From contig LR746277.1 in assembly GCA_902729315.2 (NCBI GenBank), positions 5,709,001-5,773,000 of the forward strand: a stretch of 64,000 bases of DNA, given 5' to 3'. Position numbers and translations under genes: made by a program. The first letter of the stretch is position 1; the number at the start of each line of letters is the position of its first letter. The notes beneath the pieces were generated by a model that made no database searches, was not told the DNA's origin, and was given only the letters and a program-made list of their open reading frames with translations. This DNA comes from Spirodela intermedia. Taxonomy: Eukaryota > Streptophyta > Magnoliopsida > Alismatales > Araceae. Of the stretch, positions 36,427-49,157 are shown one piece after another.

Positions 36427-36916
36427 ATGGCGCGGACCAGGTCGATTGGAGTGTCTCAAACCAGGCGAGGCGAGCCAGCTCGGACCGGCGAGACGGTCAG
36501 TATGGACCAAGACTTACGAGTGTGGTTCGGACCCAAAGAGAGGGACTGGCGCGGACTAGACGGTCAGGCACGGTTTGAACCGGTAGAAAAACCGGTACGG
36601 ACCTGTTGGATCTGGTCTGTTCGGATCGATAAGCCGAATGGTTCAATCTACCAAGCAAGCTGGGCCCGGCGGAAATGGACTAAGACCGGGAAGGTCTGGG
36701 CACACAAACCGGATCAGCCAAACCCTAAGCGGAGAGAGAGTGAGAGTCAATCGGACGGCGGCGGAGGCAACGGGACAGGCGGCGGTAGCGGGCGACAAGG
36801 ACGGCGAGAGACGGGCTGTGGCTACGGCTACGGTGGTGACGGCGAGAGGTAAGTCGACGGCGAAGAGAGGGAAGTCTGTAGGGGTGGGAGGTGGGGAGAG
36901 GCAGGGCGGCAGCTGA
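36427..36916. other. GC-rich block rich in CGGACC / CCGGT motifs
   Basis: An abrupt GC-rich block follows the W-box cluster. It repeats short motifs such as CGGACC, CCGGT and CGGTC, and then a GGCGG-rich part. A 141-codon frame is open but its protein is low-complexity (Arg, Gly, Trp) and resembles no family I know. I read it as repeat-derived or promoter DNA rather than a gene. Confidence 0.4.
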
Positions 36917-37239
36917 GAGAGGGGAGGCTGGAGAAGTGGACGAAGAGGGGGTAGAAGAAGCTCCAGACCGGCAGCGGCGGGGTCCTCCGACCAACCCAAG
37001 CCGGGGCGACGGGATCAAAGGATCTGGTGAGCAACTATGCTTCAAATTCCAATAAGCAATGTGAGATCCACGTCCTCCACGTCGCGCGTCTCCAGCTCTG
37101 TATCTTTGACCGGCTCCACGTTCTTCAATTAATGACGAGTGGCATCATTCTGCATCAGGTTCTAAGCAGAAGAGACCGCGACACTCTCGACCCACCCTGT
37201 TGAGCCGCGGAGGACAAAGGAAGTGAGGAGAGATTGAGG

Positions 37240-40200
37240 ATGGGGGAAGGGGAGGAGGCGCGATGGTGCGTGGTGACAGGAGGGAGGGGCTTCGCGGCGA
37301 GGCATCTGGTGGAGATGCTGCTCCGTTTGGGGCAATGGCGCGTCCGCGTGGCCGATCTGGCACCGTCAATCAAGCTCGAGCCTCGCGAGGAGGAAGAGGG
37401 CGGGGGTGTCCTCGGTCCTGCCCTCCGATTGGGGAGGGCACTCTACGTGCCCGCTGACCTCCGCGACAAGAGCCAGGTCGTCCAAGGTATCTTCCCTCGT
37501 CAACCTTCGTTTCTCACTCTCTCCACATATCTCCGCGCACGTAAGATGTCACCTTCCTCGATTTCTGCATTTAGTGGGACTATGCTGCTTCTAGATGCGC
37601 ATTTTCCGCTGATTGTTAACTAGTGGAGTAGTCCTCACAGATTTTTGGGTTAGTTTTTGTTATTTTGGAGTGATTTGCCAGATTCCTGTTCCCTAAACCC
37701 GACATTTAATTATCCAGTGAATAGTTTTTTTTCTTTCATGAGATCTCTTCAACTTTTCTTTCAGTTGGTAGTGCTTTTTATGACATTTTTTTTTCTTATA
37801 CTGAGTTTGCAAATTATTGCAATGACTATTTCTCTCTGACGCTGAACTGCTGTCACCATGTTTTTGATAAGTTGGAGTAAATTGTTTGACTGACTTTGCA
37901 AAATCTGATTACCGATTGCTCTACTTTCTACTCTATTTTACTGTTTTGTTTCACAAAGTTTGGATGCCCGTTTGGCTTTGTCCACATTGCAGCATTTCAA
38001 GGGGCCGAGGTCGTCTTCCACATGGCTGCACCTGATTCATCCATCAATAACTACGAACTTCATTATTCAGTTAATGTGCAAGGTGATAATGATGCATTCT
38101 AATTTTACAAGAGGTTCAATTAGTAATAACTAATGAGTCTTCTGGTGATATATCAACTAGCGTAATGTGAAATCCTTGTGCCTCAGGAACTAAGAACGTC
38201 ATTGATGCATGTATTGAATGCAAGGTTAAGAGGCTTGTATATACTAGTTCTCCCAGTGTTGTGTTTGATGGTATTCATGGATTGCACAATGCAGACGAAT
38301 TAACTCCATATCCAGAAAAGGTCTTGAATCAGTGTGTTCCAACACTCATGATACTTTTCATTTCTAACATTAAGTACCACCCTTGGACCGGTTATGACTC
38401 TAATAATTATTTTCAGTTCAATGATTCTTATTCGGAGACTAAAGCTGAGGGAGAGAAGTTGGTTATCAAAGCAAATGGACAGTGTGGACTTTTATCTTGT
38501 TGCATACGCCCCAGTAGTATTTTCGGGCCTGGTGATAAATTGTTGGTCCCGTCATTGGTTGCCGCTGCAAAGGCTGGAAAGTCCAAGGTAACTTTAACTT
38601 TTACCTTCCAGAAAGAGATACATTCTTCCTCATTTATTATTTTCTTCTTTTTATCATGCTGCCAACCTAGTTTATTATCATGTTTATGGACATTTGTGCT
38701 ATCTTCCCTGAACTCCTCATAGTCGTATTGAATGCAGTAGTAAGGACGTAACCAATTCTGTGGACATCTGTACTGTGGGGTTCTCATTCCTATTCTAATG
38801 AGGTTATTGGACGGTGTACTTGCTAACTTTTATGAGTGATGATAATATTCAAATAGACGCCATCTTCATCAACGAGAATGATAGATCAACTTGCAAAGAT
38901 CATGAGAATGTTATTAACGAGCATAAGTTGACTAAGTTGAGACTATTCTATTAGATGCTTATGTTAAGGTACGCATGCAATATAAATTAGCTATGGAAGG
39001 GTCCAGAATATGGTTGAAACAATGGTGTAGTTACATTAAAACATGGCTTATGATAGTGAACCCAATTGAGCAAGCCGCTCTGAAGAAATGTTTCATGTTA
39101 GGCTTGAGTATCCCTATTCCTTGTAAAACAGAATACTAGTAGATCTGGGGCGCTTATTAGAGTCGTGCTACTAAGTCTAGTTGTCTGCAATAGATTAGCT
39201 ATCTATCTTTGAAGGATAAAATTAATAGGCTGCACCCCAAAAGAGTCCTACTATGGAGCTTTCCAGAGGCCATTTTATTTTGAAAAATAATATAAAGTTA
39301 TAATTATTATTATTATAATCATAATAATGATGAGAACTTTCTTTTTATTATTTAGTTTAGTTTGAACTAAATTGACTGCAAAAGTACAGAGAATCGTCAC
39401 CACTTCTGAACAAGGGAATCATACCCTTAGGAAGCAGAGGAGAATACACCGTATTTTTGAAGAGGAAGCTAGCTTGCCATTACGCTATATAGGAATAAAT
39501 CTCCTTAGAGATTTATTGATGCCCAGAAATCTGCTCAGTTCATTTACATTGTTAGCTATCTTGTTCGTGTCAGTACAAAGTTTTTGGGATTTAAAGTGAA
39601 TTTCTCTGATCCACTGAGATAAGTATTCATTGTCGATTGAAATTTCGTGTAACATCTCTAAATTTTTCCATAGGGCTGCTATTTATTTGTATTTGGAAAG
39701 GCATAGTTTAATAGAGTGGTTCTTCATAACAATCTACATTTTACAGCTTAACAGATAATTTGACAATGATATATTATTCAGGGGAAGCAAATGGCTCAAG
39801 AAGGCTGACCAGCCCTGTTATTCTGTTCAATTTCGTGTAATCTCTAGTGCATATTGTCTAGTGAGAAGAAAGGTTTATCAAATGGATGGAAAAAGTGATT
39901 TTTAAATTGGATAATTAAAGAAGAATTGTGTCCCTACCTCCTCGATTTGAAGATCGAAATATAATGCAAGATTTAATGCAAAAAAAATTGAGTGAAGATC
40001 AAAATATACCTAGTCATGTATGAAAATTTAATGCAACATTTTATGGGTTAAAACGAGTACAATTGGGTGACTTCTGCTCACTTAATATTTCTCTTTCGTT
40101 TACTTTTTTTTTGTAGTTTGTCGTTGGTGATGGAAATAATATGTATGACTTCACTTATGTCGAGAATGTTGCACATGGACATATATGTGCAGAGAAAGCT

Positions 40201-43200
40201 CTTGCTTCAGAGGAAAATGGCACTAAAGTTGCAGGACAGGTATGAGCTTTCGTTATTCGTTTTTCTACTAGTAAATCTGTTGTGACATCATTTTCTTGTA
40301 GGCTTATTTTATAACAAATATGGAACCGATCAAATTCTGGGATTTCATCTCAAGGATTGTTGGAGAACTTGGATATGAGAGGTACATTTCAAATCCTGAA
40401 AGTTGTATTCTTTTGGTGGTCTCTTTTCACCGTCGTACTTATTAGCCAACAATTTATACATCAATTTTTGAGTACCTGTGGATTTGGTCATTGAAAACTA
40501 GTTTCCATTAAGCTTAAGGTTTTTAAAAAAATGATTGTGCACGATAAGAAAAGCTTCTCGAAAAGTATGAGCTAGAATTCTGAATACATCCTATGTTAAA
40601 TTCATTTTCACCTCCCTTTTGTCCATTTTTTGTGGCCTTAACACAAACATACTTTTTCTAGACAGTGAAATGATACGTTTCCTACGTCAAATCTCTATAC
40701 TTGTTAGCTTCCCCATAATGGTCCCTTGCGATCATGTAAATCCATTTCGGCTTCAAATTTGGCAACCTTAGTAGTGTTTCCACTTATTTGTGCCCTATAT
40801 GACCTTTGGGATATTTCGTCTTCCTTTGGGATCTGTGTGACCTATATGATTAGGCTGTTTCAAGGTTGTGTAGCATCATTTGACTGGGATTTATTTCTTC
40901 TCGCAAAGCTTAACGTGCATCCATTACTGCATCCAAAACTGATAAACCTGCATATATGTTTTTAGTACAACCCTCTTACAGTTCGCATGAGGTGATAGAC
41001 ATGAGAGAAGACCAAAATAGAAAGGGTGAGAATGTACCTAAGTATACATTGATTTTTGTGTGATCTGATTTTAATGACATCAGTTGATATATTGAACTAT
41101 GTGATGGATTTTCAATGACAAGAGACCCTTCGACCTCCTTTGAATACGAGGAAATTAGGCATTAATATCAGATTAATAACCTTATGAGTCTTCTTGCTTG
41201 GGGCCTCTAACATTCCTCGACATCATGTTCAGCTTTTCTACTTTGATCACGACTTGGTTATTGTCTACAGCCGCAATAACTTGAAATTGCAATCTTCTTC
41301 TCTAACTTGTAATAAGTTCATTGACAAATATATTACATCTTTACTAGTCTATATGGAGTTCTTTTTCCACTCGTGGCTTTTTCTGTGCTGAACTGTTCGG
41401 TAGTGTTTACAGGTGTCCTTGTTTTTTGGGGAGTAGATCTTATGCCAGCAACTCTAGGACGGATAATTGGTGCTCCTAGGGTGCCAGATTGACCTAGGGA
41501 CCGAAAGGATCTGTGGGGTATGTGTGGCGTACATTGGGCTTAGGGGGACTTAGTGTGGTCTATGACTGGGTAATATCCATGTTCAATATCAAGCATGCTC
41601 TTGCATAGATTGCTGAATTTCATCTCAATCAACTGTACAACAGTCTTGACCACACCAGCTGCTTATAGGATTTGATGCCTAAATCGGTCAGTTTCTCCTG
41701 ATGACTTGTTACTTTGCCTTGGTTTAGGTCCACCAAGTGATCTCAAAATATTAAATGGCATGTGGTCACCTCACATGATAAACACCACCTTGAAGAATAT
41801 GGGTTTTTTGTTTGAATCCTCATCACCTGCAGGAGTGACATATTGAACAAAATCTGCACTAAATATGTTTCACATTGGACATATTACTGCAGATTGACAG
41901 TGGAGCATGGCCAATCTAGCTGCAAGGGTTCTAGTTGTTGACTTGTCCGTACAGTGAGGAACATGAAAAACTTCATGGAGCCTACCCATATATTGATTCG
42001 ATAGTCTGACTTCCTGTCAAAGTTTAGGCTCCATGCGAACTAGTAATCATGTTTCATTACTAGTTATGTTGTCTATGCCGAAATTGCTACTTACTTCGTA
42101 GTTAGTCTTCTCTATATGACATTTCCATAATGGAGTTTCGGCCAATGTAACCACCCATAAATTAAATAAACTTCATCCCTTGTTTTAGAAATTCTTTGGG
42201 AAGTGATATCAAAGAGTACAGTCATTCGTCCCACTTTTCATCAAATGGTGAAGGACTCTTCATGGCTGAGTTGAGAAGGTGACTATTTTAATGTATTTAG
42301 TGCTTTTTTGCAGTCCGAGAACCAAAATCCCTATCTCGGTTATAATGCCTGTGGCTTATGGCGTAGAGTGGACATACAAAATCTTTGCTCGGTATGGAAT
42401 GCGTGTGCCTCAACTGACTCCATCAAGAATCAGACTTCTATCATGCAACAGAACTTTCAGCTGCTCAAAAGCCAATACGCAGCTTGGCTATAAACCTATA
42501 GTATCTCTAGAGGTTTGCTTACAAACCTTGCCTTTTATTTTCTTAGAAGTACTCTATATAGCATATAGTATACATGTACAAGCTGTGTGCAAGTTTTCTA
42601 TTGTTATTCAGGAAGGATTGAAGCGGACAATAGATTCCTACTCCCATTTGCGAGCTAATAAGCAGAAGAAAACAACATCTAAGGCTTCAGTTTATCTTGG
42701 AAATGGAAGAGGTAAAGATGAAGATGATATTGTGGTGTTTAAAATGGTATCCTCACAAATGATGATATGTAATGGTTTAATCTGCCTTTGGTTTTTCAGT
42801 TGCTGAAACCCTTTTGTGGAAAGATAAAATGCAGACTCTTACAACAGTCTTGCTTCTGGCTATTTTGTATTATTTCTTTTATGTGTCTGGACACACCTTT
42901 CTAACAGCTGTGGCAAAGATTTTTTCCGTGATTGCGTTCTTCCTATTCATCCACAGCAAATTACCTACAAAAGTGTATGCTCTCTCCCTCCCTCTCACTC
43001 CCCCCCCCCTCTCTCTCTCACTGTCCCCTTGTTTGTAAATGTTGCATGTATAATCTAGTTTGAAAAATTGATAGATAATTGTATATATTTTTTTGAATTT
43101 ACTCCAGCCCATGTTGGCAAATGTGTATTCGTTGTTTTCTTTGGTTCTTTCTGAATGATTATAACTTGAATCTTCAATTGAACTTTCAGTATTTTTTTTT

Positions 43201-44235
43201 CCTAACCTGTTTTATAAGTTTCAAAGGTCCTTGGGTAGTCAAATCAATGAAATGTCATTTTGAAAATCTTGCTCAGTTTGCTCTGTTTGATGGCTAACCA
43301 TTAAAGGAAAATGGGCGGTGCAGATTGAGCTACCAGATCAAAAGGATCCCCCCTTCTTGTTTTCACATCTCTCAAGACATGGCACATCGAGCAGCCATCT
43401 CTATTTGTTCTTGTTGGAACTCTCTGGTTGGTGTCCTGAAGTCAGTTTGTAGAGGAAATGATTGGTCCCTATTTCTCAAGGTACTTCTCTCTCATCTATT
43501 TTGTGCTTTCCCATGTCTTAGTAACTAGACTTGAATTGGCCATTGTCAGTCTTCTCTTTCAATCCAGACAAGGATCGGATTACTTTGGGCAAATTTTCAG
43601 AATGATCTGATCCTTGAGTCAGTGGCCAATTCTTAACTCTCTTTCAAGACCTATGATCAGATTTTAATAGTTGGCTTTGTTCGATTTGGTCAGATGGGAT
43701 AATACTCATACTATAGAATCAGAGACCGATTCGAATCCTTCTTTTGATCCAGAATGGGAATCAAATTTGTTTGGCTGAATCTGTCAAGTTGGGCCATAGA
43801 ATAGAACCCAGTGCTGATCCCAATCTAGTTCACTCATCAACCATCTTACCCAAGCATGTGGAGGAACACGACACTCTTGCTTATCTCTGTTGCACCAAGT
43901 GGGTAGGCTTTAATTCTCTTCCCCTTTTTCATCTTGCAGGTAGCTGCTACGTTGTTGATCCTCAATTTCATTGGAATCTTGTCATTCAAGAGGTCCTTTG
44001 AAATAGGTTTGTATGAAAATCTCATCCATTCATTAAGTCTCTTTGGATTTCATGTCTAGACAGTTAATCTTAACTCATAGTGACCATCCACCTTATTTCA
44101 GGGTTTCCATTGGCCTTTGTTGTCTTTTTTGCATATGAGAAATGGGAGGAGGAAATAGACTCTATTCTCCTCAACATAGTCTCATTTAGATCAAGATTGA
44201 AGTTGAACACAATGAATGAAATCTCAAGGCAGTGA
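37240..44235 (+). CDS. 3-beta-hydroxysteroid dehydrogenase/decarboxylase with C-terminal reticulon domain
   Basis: Twelve exons in consistent phase: 37240-37486, 37993-38082, 38187-38320, 38417-38587, 40117-40239, 40302-40381, 42314-42512, 42612-42711, 42800-42974, 43324-43480, 43940-44006 and 44102-44235; 558 aa. The N-terminal half is an NAD(P)-binding SDR: glycine motif TGGRGFAARHLV (13-24), VVFHMAAPDS, VYTSSPSVVFDG, active-site Y162-SET-K166, RPSSIFGPGD and DFTYVENVAHGH. From residue about 382 a reticulon domain follows with two long hydrophobic hairpins (TTVLLLAILYYFFYVSG, FSVIAFFLFIHSKL; TLLILNFIGILSF, LAFVVFFAYEKWEEEID). It matches Arabidopsis 3BETAHSD/D-RTN proteins (RTN19/RTN20 type), ER enzymes that remove C-4 carboxyl groups in sterol synthesis. 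Exon 1 is strongly GC-rich; the ATG follows a TTG in the same frame. The largest intron (40382-42313) shows no insertion I can name. Confidence 0.92.
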
Positions 44236-44894
44236 TTACTCAATGCAAAAGTGCCATGCACCTTTCTTAATTATATGGCTGATTATTTTTTATTAATTAT
44301 TTTAGTCATGTGTGTGAAACATGACTTTGGCGCACTGAAATAAGTTGTATTTATGGGTGTACCTTGGATTTTAGAGTAAAAATTGAGACAATGATCCCCC
44401 ATGTAATAAACGCTAGTCACTGGTAGATGAACTTTTAGAGAGAGAATTCATGAGTGGTTGTGGTTGTCTTTGTTGATTCTTTGCCTTACATTATCATCTT
44501 TTATATTCTTAGGACAATGTGCCTTTTTTTGTTCATGAGAAGTGCCCACAAACATTGTTGGTAGTCTTCTTTCTTTAGATCTTTACTTATATGGTATGTG
44601 TTTATCGTCTACTCTTCTCACCACAATGTCATCATCTACTCTTGTTGTGTTTGTAGTCCTTTTTGTGATGTGGAATCGTGTGTCACTAGCCACGTGACAT
44701 CTCTTATGCATGTCACATCGTATGAGGCCTACACATATTCCCACTCATCCTTTTATTAGTGGCATGGCTTTGCACCCTTAGCTCAGATCTGAAGAATTTT
44801 TTTGGGGTTACATTCTCCTCATGTAAAGTTCAATGTCTATTTAAAGAAAGTTTCTTACAGCGATGAAACATTCTTATATCAGATTATAATTTTT
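44236..44894. other. 3' flank of the steroid dehydrogenase gene
   Basis: AT-rich, frames closed. It holds the 3' UTR of the preceding gene and then non-coding DNA. Gene space ends here. Confidence 0.45.
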
Positions 44895-45150
44895 GTGGTC
44901 TGGGGTTTGAGGTCTAAGTTTAGGGTTTTATGGTCAACATTTTGGGTTCTAAGTTATGTTCTAATAAAAGGCTCATAACTCTTGAATTTAACATTTGATG
45001 GTTTGAGTTATGAGTTGAAGGTTTAAAGCTTAGACATTAGGGTCTTGGGGTTTTGAAATTTAGAATTTGAGGTTTGGAGTTTTAGGATCCAAGATTTTGG
45101 GGTTTGTGGTTTAAGATTTTGTGATTTAAGGTCAAATGTTTGAGGTTTAC
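44895..45150 (+). repeat. Very degenerate telomere-like tract
   Basis: About 250 bases made largely of GGGTTT, GAGGTTT, TTTAGGGTTT and GGTTTAG variants (for example AGTTTAGGGTTTTATGG near 44923 and GGGGTTTGTGG near 45098). Units are unequal and mutated, yet the strand bias (G and T on the plus strand) matches TTTAGGG orientation. I read it as an old interstitial telomere-type array. Confidence 0.5.
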
Positions 45151-45213
45151 AGTTGGGATGGACATAATACAATCATGAGGCTATCAGTGGGTAGCCTACG
45201 ATTGGGAGGAGCA

Positions 45214-45515
45214 GAGTGATTGAAGATGTTGCATATTGAGAGAATCTTTGCCAACAAATGTCTACTTGTTGGCCTCAGATGTGGTTGCAAGCATGCCCAT
45301 GGTGTTTTAGACTATGATGACAATGAAGAAGGGATCTGTAGAGGTTGAGGAAGAGGTCATTTTTCAAATACAATTGTATTGATGAACTAGCAAGATTGTG
45401 GAGTCAGAGGCTTACTTAGAGATAGATTGTCAAGACCTATTCTTCACAAACAACCTTCATTTCTTCAGCTCGAATTGGAGGTAGTGAGGAAATCACAATG
45501 TCACTAAAAACATTG
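45214..45515 (+). repeat. Left arm of a long inverted-repeat pair
   Basis: This segment matches the reverse complement of 48219-48576. Shared blocks include GATTGAAGATG, CTAGCAAGATTGTGG and AGGAAATCACAATG. One frame in both arms gives a related peptide (DVV-SMP-V then VEV-EE), so the arms derive from a coding or once-coding repeat. Confidence 0.75.
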
Positions 45516-48218
45516 TTTCCTCTATGATGATGCACCATACTGAAAATTTACAATAGGTTCTGAATGCTTAGACTGCTATAATTTTTACAAATTGTTCTCT
45601 CAAGATTTCTCTAATCACCTTCACAATGTGGAGACTACAAACCAAGAAGATGCGATGTGACTTCACTTGTATTGATCATATTGTGGGTAGATGCACCAGC
45701 CTTTGTGAGTTGTGGTGGTTCTGCAATTCTTTCACCACACCAATAGCTGCTGAAATAGTATGTATCCCAAGTTGTTGAAGCTTCAACTACGCCCAAGGTG
45801 TTGGTCTTTCTAAAAAATTGTAAACTTTTCTTGTTTTGCCATGTCTTGAGCTTTGAGCATGAGTATCTTAAATTATTTTATATAATCATGCATGGAGCTA
45901 GTCTTCTTTAAATTCCTTAATGCATGACGGATTTCCCACACGCTATTAGTGGGTTTGAATTTCCATCTTACTTCTTTTACAATATCTTATACTATGGTTA
46001 TTGGTTATGCTAATTGATCCACAGTGAGCCTTTGTCACTAAGATTTTATTTATCATCTCAAATTCATTCCTGAAATATATAATTTTTCACACTCTAAATT
46101 TGCATTCATCTGGAGGTACTCATAAGTTTTTTAAAAAATTGTTTATCTTTACCACATCCATAGCACGATCATAGGACTTAGGTTTTGGGATTAAATATTA
46201 TTATGAGAATCAAAGAGTATGCATCACCAAACACTTTTGACTTATTTACATATGGGGAATTATTTAGTGGATAAAAAAACTCAAAAAAGATAAAAGTGGA
46301 GGAGAGAGAGGAAAAGAATATAAATATAGTCATGAAGTTGGATAATTTATCTCAAAATAGGAGGCTGGATGCATGTAGTTACATGGCATTATTGAACTCC
46401 CAAGATAAGAATGATGGGGATATTCTTGAAGTCCCAAGAAATGAAGTTCCTGATATCCATGATAAAGATGCACCATGTAAGTACAATTTTACAACTCAGT
46501 GACTGAAACAATGTGTACTTTTGTTGGCCTTGCAAAGGAACTAAGTAGTATTTAGAGAGATTATTTGGTTGTTGTTTTTTGATTTCATTATTTTGGTTCT
46601 CAAATATTGGTTGTTCTTTTAACTATTATGAGCCCCAAAAGATATAACTCAGAGTGGACATTATTTGGCAAGTTCTTCGAATTTCAAAAATAATGTGTGC
46701 CATGTTGAGGACGTACCTTTTACATCATATAGTGATACAAACCTTGATCTAGTAAAGGATCCAAATTGAAATAGAATGAATGGTAGCAAGGAATGGAAGT
46801 TAAGAGCAAGATAAATTAGGATTCCACAAGAACCCTAGCTTACACAATAGATACAAATATTTTTTCTTAATTTTTGGCGGTTTTTCAGACTATTTCTGGA
46901 ATATGTTGATTTATAAGTGAATTATGAACCTATTTCAGAAAGCTTGTTACGGCCTATTTTTTTGGTTTATTAATTCAATTGAAATGATTCAGAAAATGGG
47001 ATAATTTGGGTGAAAACATCTTGAAACAACTAGAAACAACCAGAAGCAACCATAAACAAACTGAAAATGGGCAGAAAAATAGAAGCCACCTAGAATCTGA
47101 AAATCATTTTTTTTTAATAAGTTGATTCCTCACTATGTCTAATGAAGTATAGATCTAATGGGACTATAAAAACTTTTAATTTTGGGGGAAAATATGATTC
47201 TTTTCTTCCTTTTTTATGTCAAGTGATAAACATTAGAGTCCTTTGAGTGGTTTTACTGATTTCTTGAGTTACTTTTAACAAAAATCCAATCTTTACATCA
47301 TTTTAAATTCGTTTCTTTGATTCATTGAGATAACATGTGAATGAATCAAAGAAAAAAGTGGTTTCAAAAATAGTTCATTCAAGATTTTGCTCAAACTCAT
47401 TTGCTTGTTGTCCTTGGTGTGAAAGAGGGAAATTCATGATTTCAAATCAGTTTTTGTCAAATTTATTTATGAAATAGTCTGCAACAAAAATTAATTAATT
47501 TGTTTCAAATCTAGATTTTTTTTGTTTGCCTCATCTTTTGTGTCATGGGGGGATGTTCGATTTTTAGTGAATTTTAGGTTTAGTGTTTTGAATGATTTCT
47601 TTTGTTGAATTGAAACCTATTTTTGACACTTAATGTTCCATTTTGTAGAATTGATTTGTTAAAAATGTCCTCCATCCTTAGTTTCTCTACCAAGTAGAGA
47701 GTCCACTTAGAAAGACTTTTTCTCCCTCTTTGTGACCACTTATAAAAATGTTCTCTTTGATTTTCCTAACTATTTATAAATTAGTTTATTTACATTGAAT
47801 TTCTTATTTTCATATATATTATAATTTGATGGGGACAAACAAAGGGTGGAGTTGATCATAGTTGATTGAGAAAAAAATATCTCACATACTCCTTTTTATT
47901 ATTTCTTTCATTATTTTTATTTATTTCTAAGTTTTTATTTAGATTTAGTTTTATTTAGAGAACAAATGGAATTATCACAATTTGTTCTCTTCCTTGTGGA
48001 TTCGACTTGAACTCAATGTGATTATTTGATTTATTTTAAAGTGATTTAAATTTTATAAATTTTAAATTTGACATCTTGATATAGTGACTAAGAGATGATC
48101 AATATCCTCTACTATTTTGGGATACATATATGTAATGTTTTGAAAGCTTTGTGAATCTCTTAGTTCACCTCATCTCATTTTTCACATTCAATATGAAATG
48201 CTCAAATCTGTTGTTGAT
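45516..48218. other. AT-rich spacer between the inverted arms
   Basis: About 2.7 kb of AT-rich DNA with only short frames. A 68-codon acidic frame at 46296-46502 resembles nothing I know. If the arms are terminal repeats of one element, this is its interior; no transposase motif is seen. Confidence 0.4.
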
Positions 48219-48576
48219 CAATGATTTTTTAGTGGCATTGTGATTTCCTTACTACCTATAATTCGACCTGAAAAAGTGAAGTTTTTTTGCAAAGAATGGT
48301 TATTGATAATCTATCTCTAAGTAAGCCTCTGATTCCACAATCTTGCTAGTTTGTCAAGACAACTACATTTGTAGAATGGTCTCTTCCTTGACCTCTACAT
48401 GCTCTTTCATCATCATCATATTATACAACACCGTGGGCATGCTCACAACCACATCTGAGGTAGGGGATCACAAGATGTGGGGCACTCCATCAAATCCCAA
48501 CTACTACATCGATCGGGCCAGCAAGCATATATTTTTTGTTGAACATTCTCTAAATATGCAGCATCTTCAATCACTA
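48219..48576 (-). repeat. Right arm of the inverted-repeat pair
   Basis: Reverse-complement partner of 45214-45515. It carries about 60 extra bases in the middle (near 48460-48530), and several scattered differences, so the pair is old. Confidence 0.75.
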
Positions 48577-49100
48577 TGTTCCTTCATTCCTTTCAACTCG
48601 AGCTATGCACCTCATACTAGGAATAAGCTATTCACTTCCATCATCCCAAACATTGATAGTTAACCAAGACCATTTTACTCCCTCATCGAATATTACTTTT
48701 ATATAGTTTCCAACTTCAATAACAATGTACAAGACATACTTGAAGTGACCAAGACAAACTGCCATGATATTATGAATATAAGTATAGTATAAGAAGTGTC
48801 TATACATGTGATGAAGCACAATATATTTTTGAAAATTAAAATTACTAGTGAGATTTGAATGCATCACCTAAATAATGTGAAGAATAGAGTATTAATATAA
48901 AAAATATTTGAAATATCAAAGACATAATGACAAACATAATATTTGAAAAGAAGCTTAACAAAAAGAAGAAAAATGACAATAGAATTATTTAAATCACAAT
49001 ATCAACAAAATTTGAATTCAGATTATTATAGTGACACGTGAAAATAAGAGAGGAGAAGAGTTGTTTTCTAAGAAATGAGAGATTGACGAGAAGATAATAA

Positions 49101-49157
<57 letters not shown>

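Noticed and set aside
36427-36852. 141-codon frame in the GC-rich block
   Set aside because: Arg/Gly/Trp-rich and made of repeated CGGACC/CCGGT words; no splice or family support.
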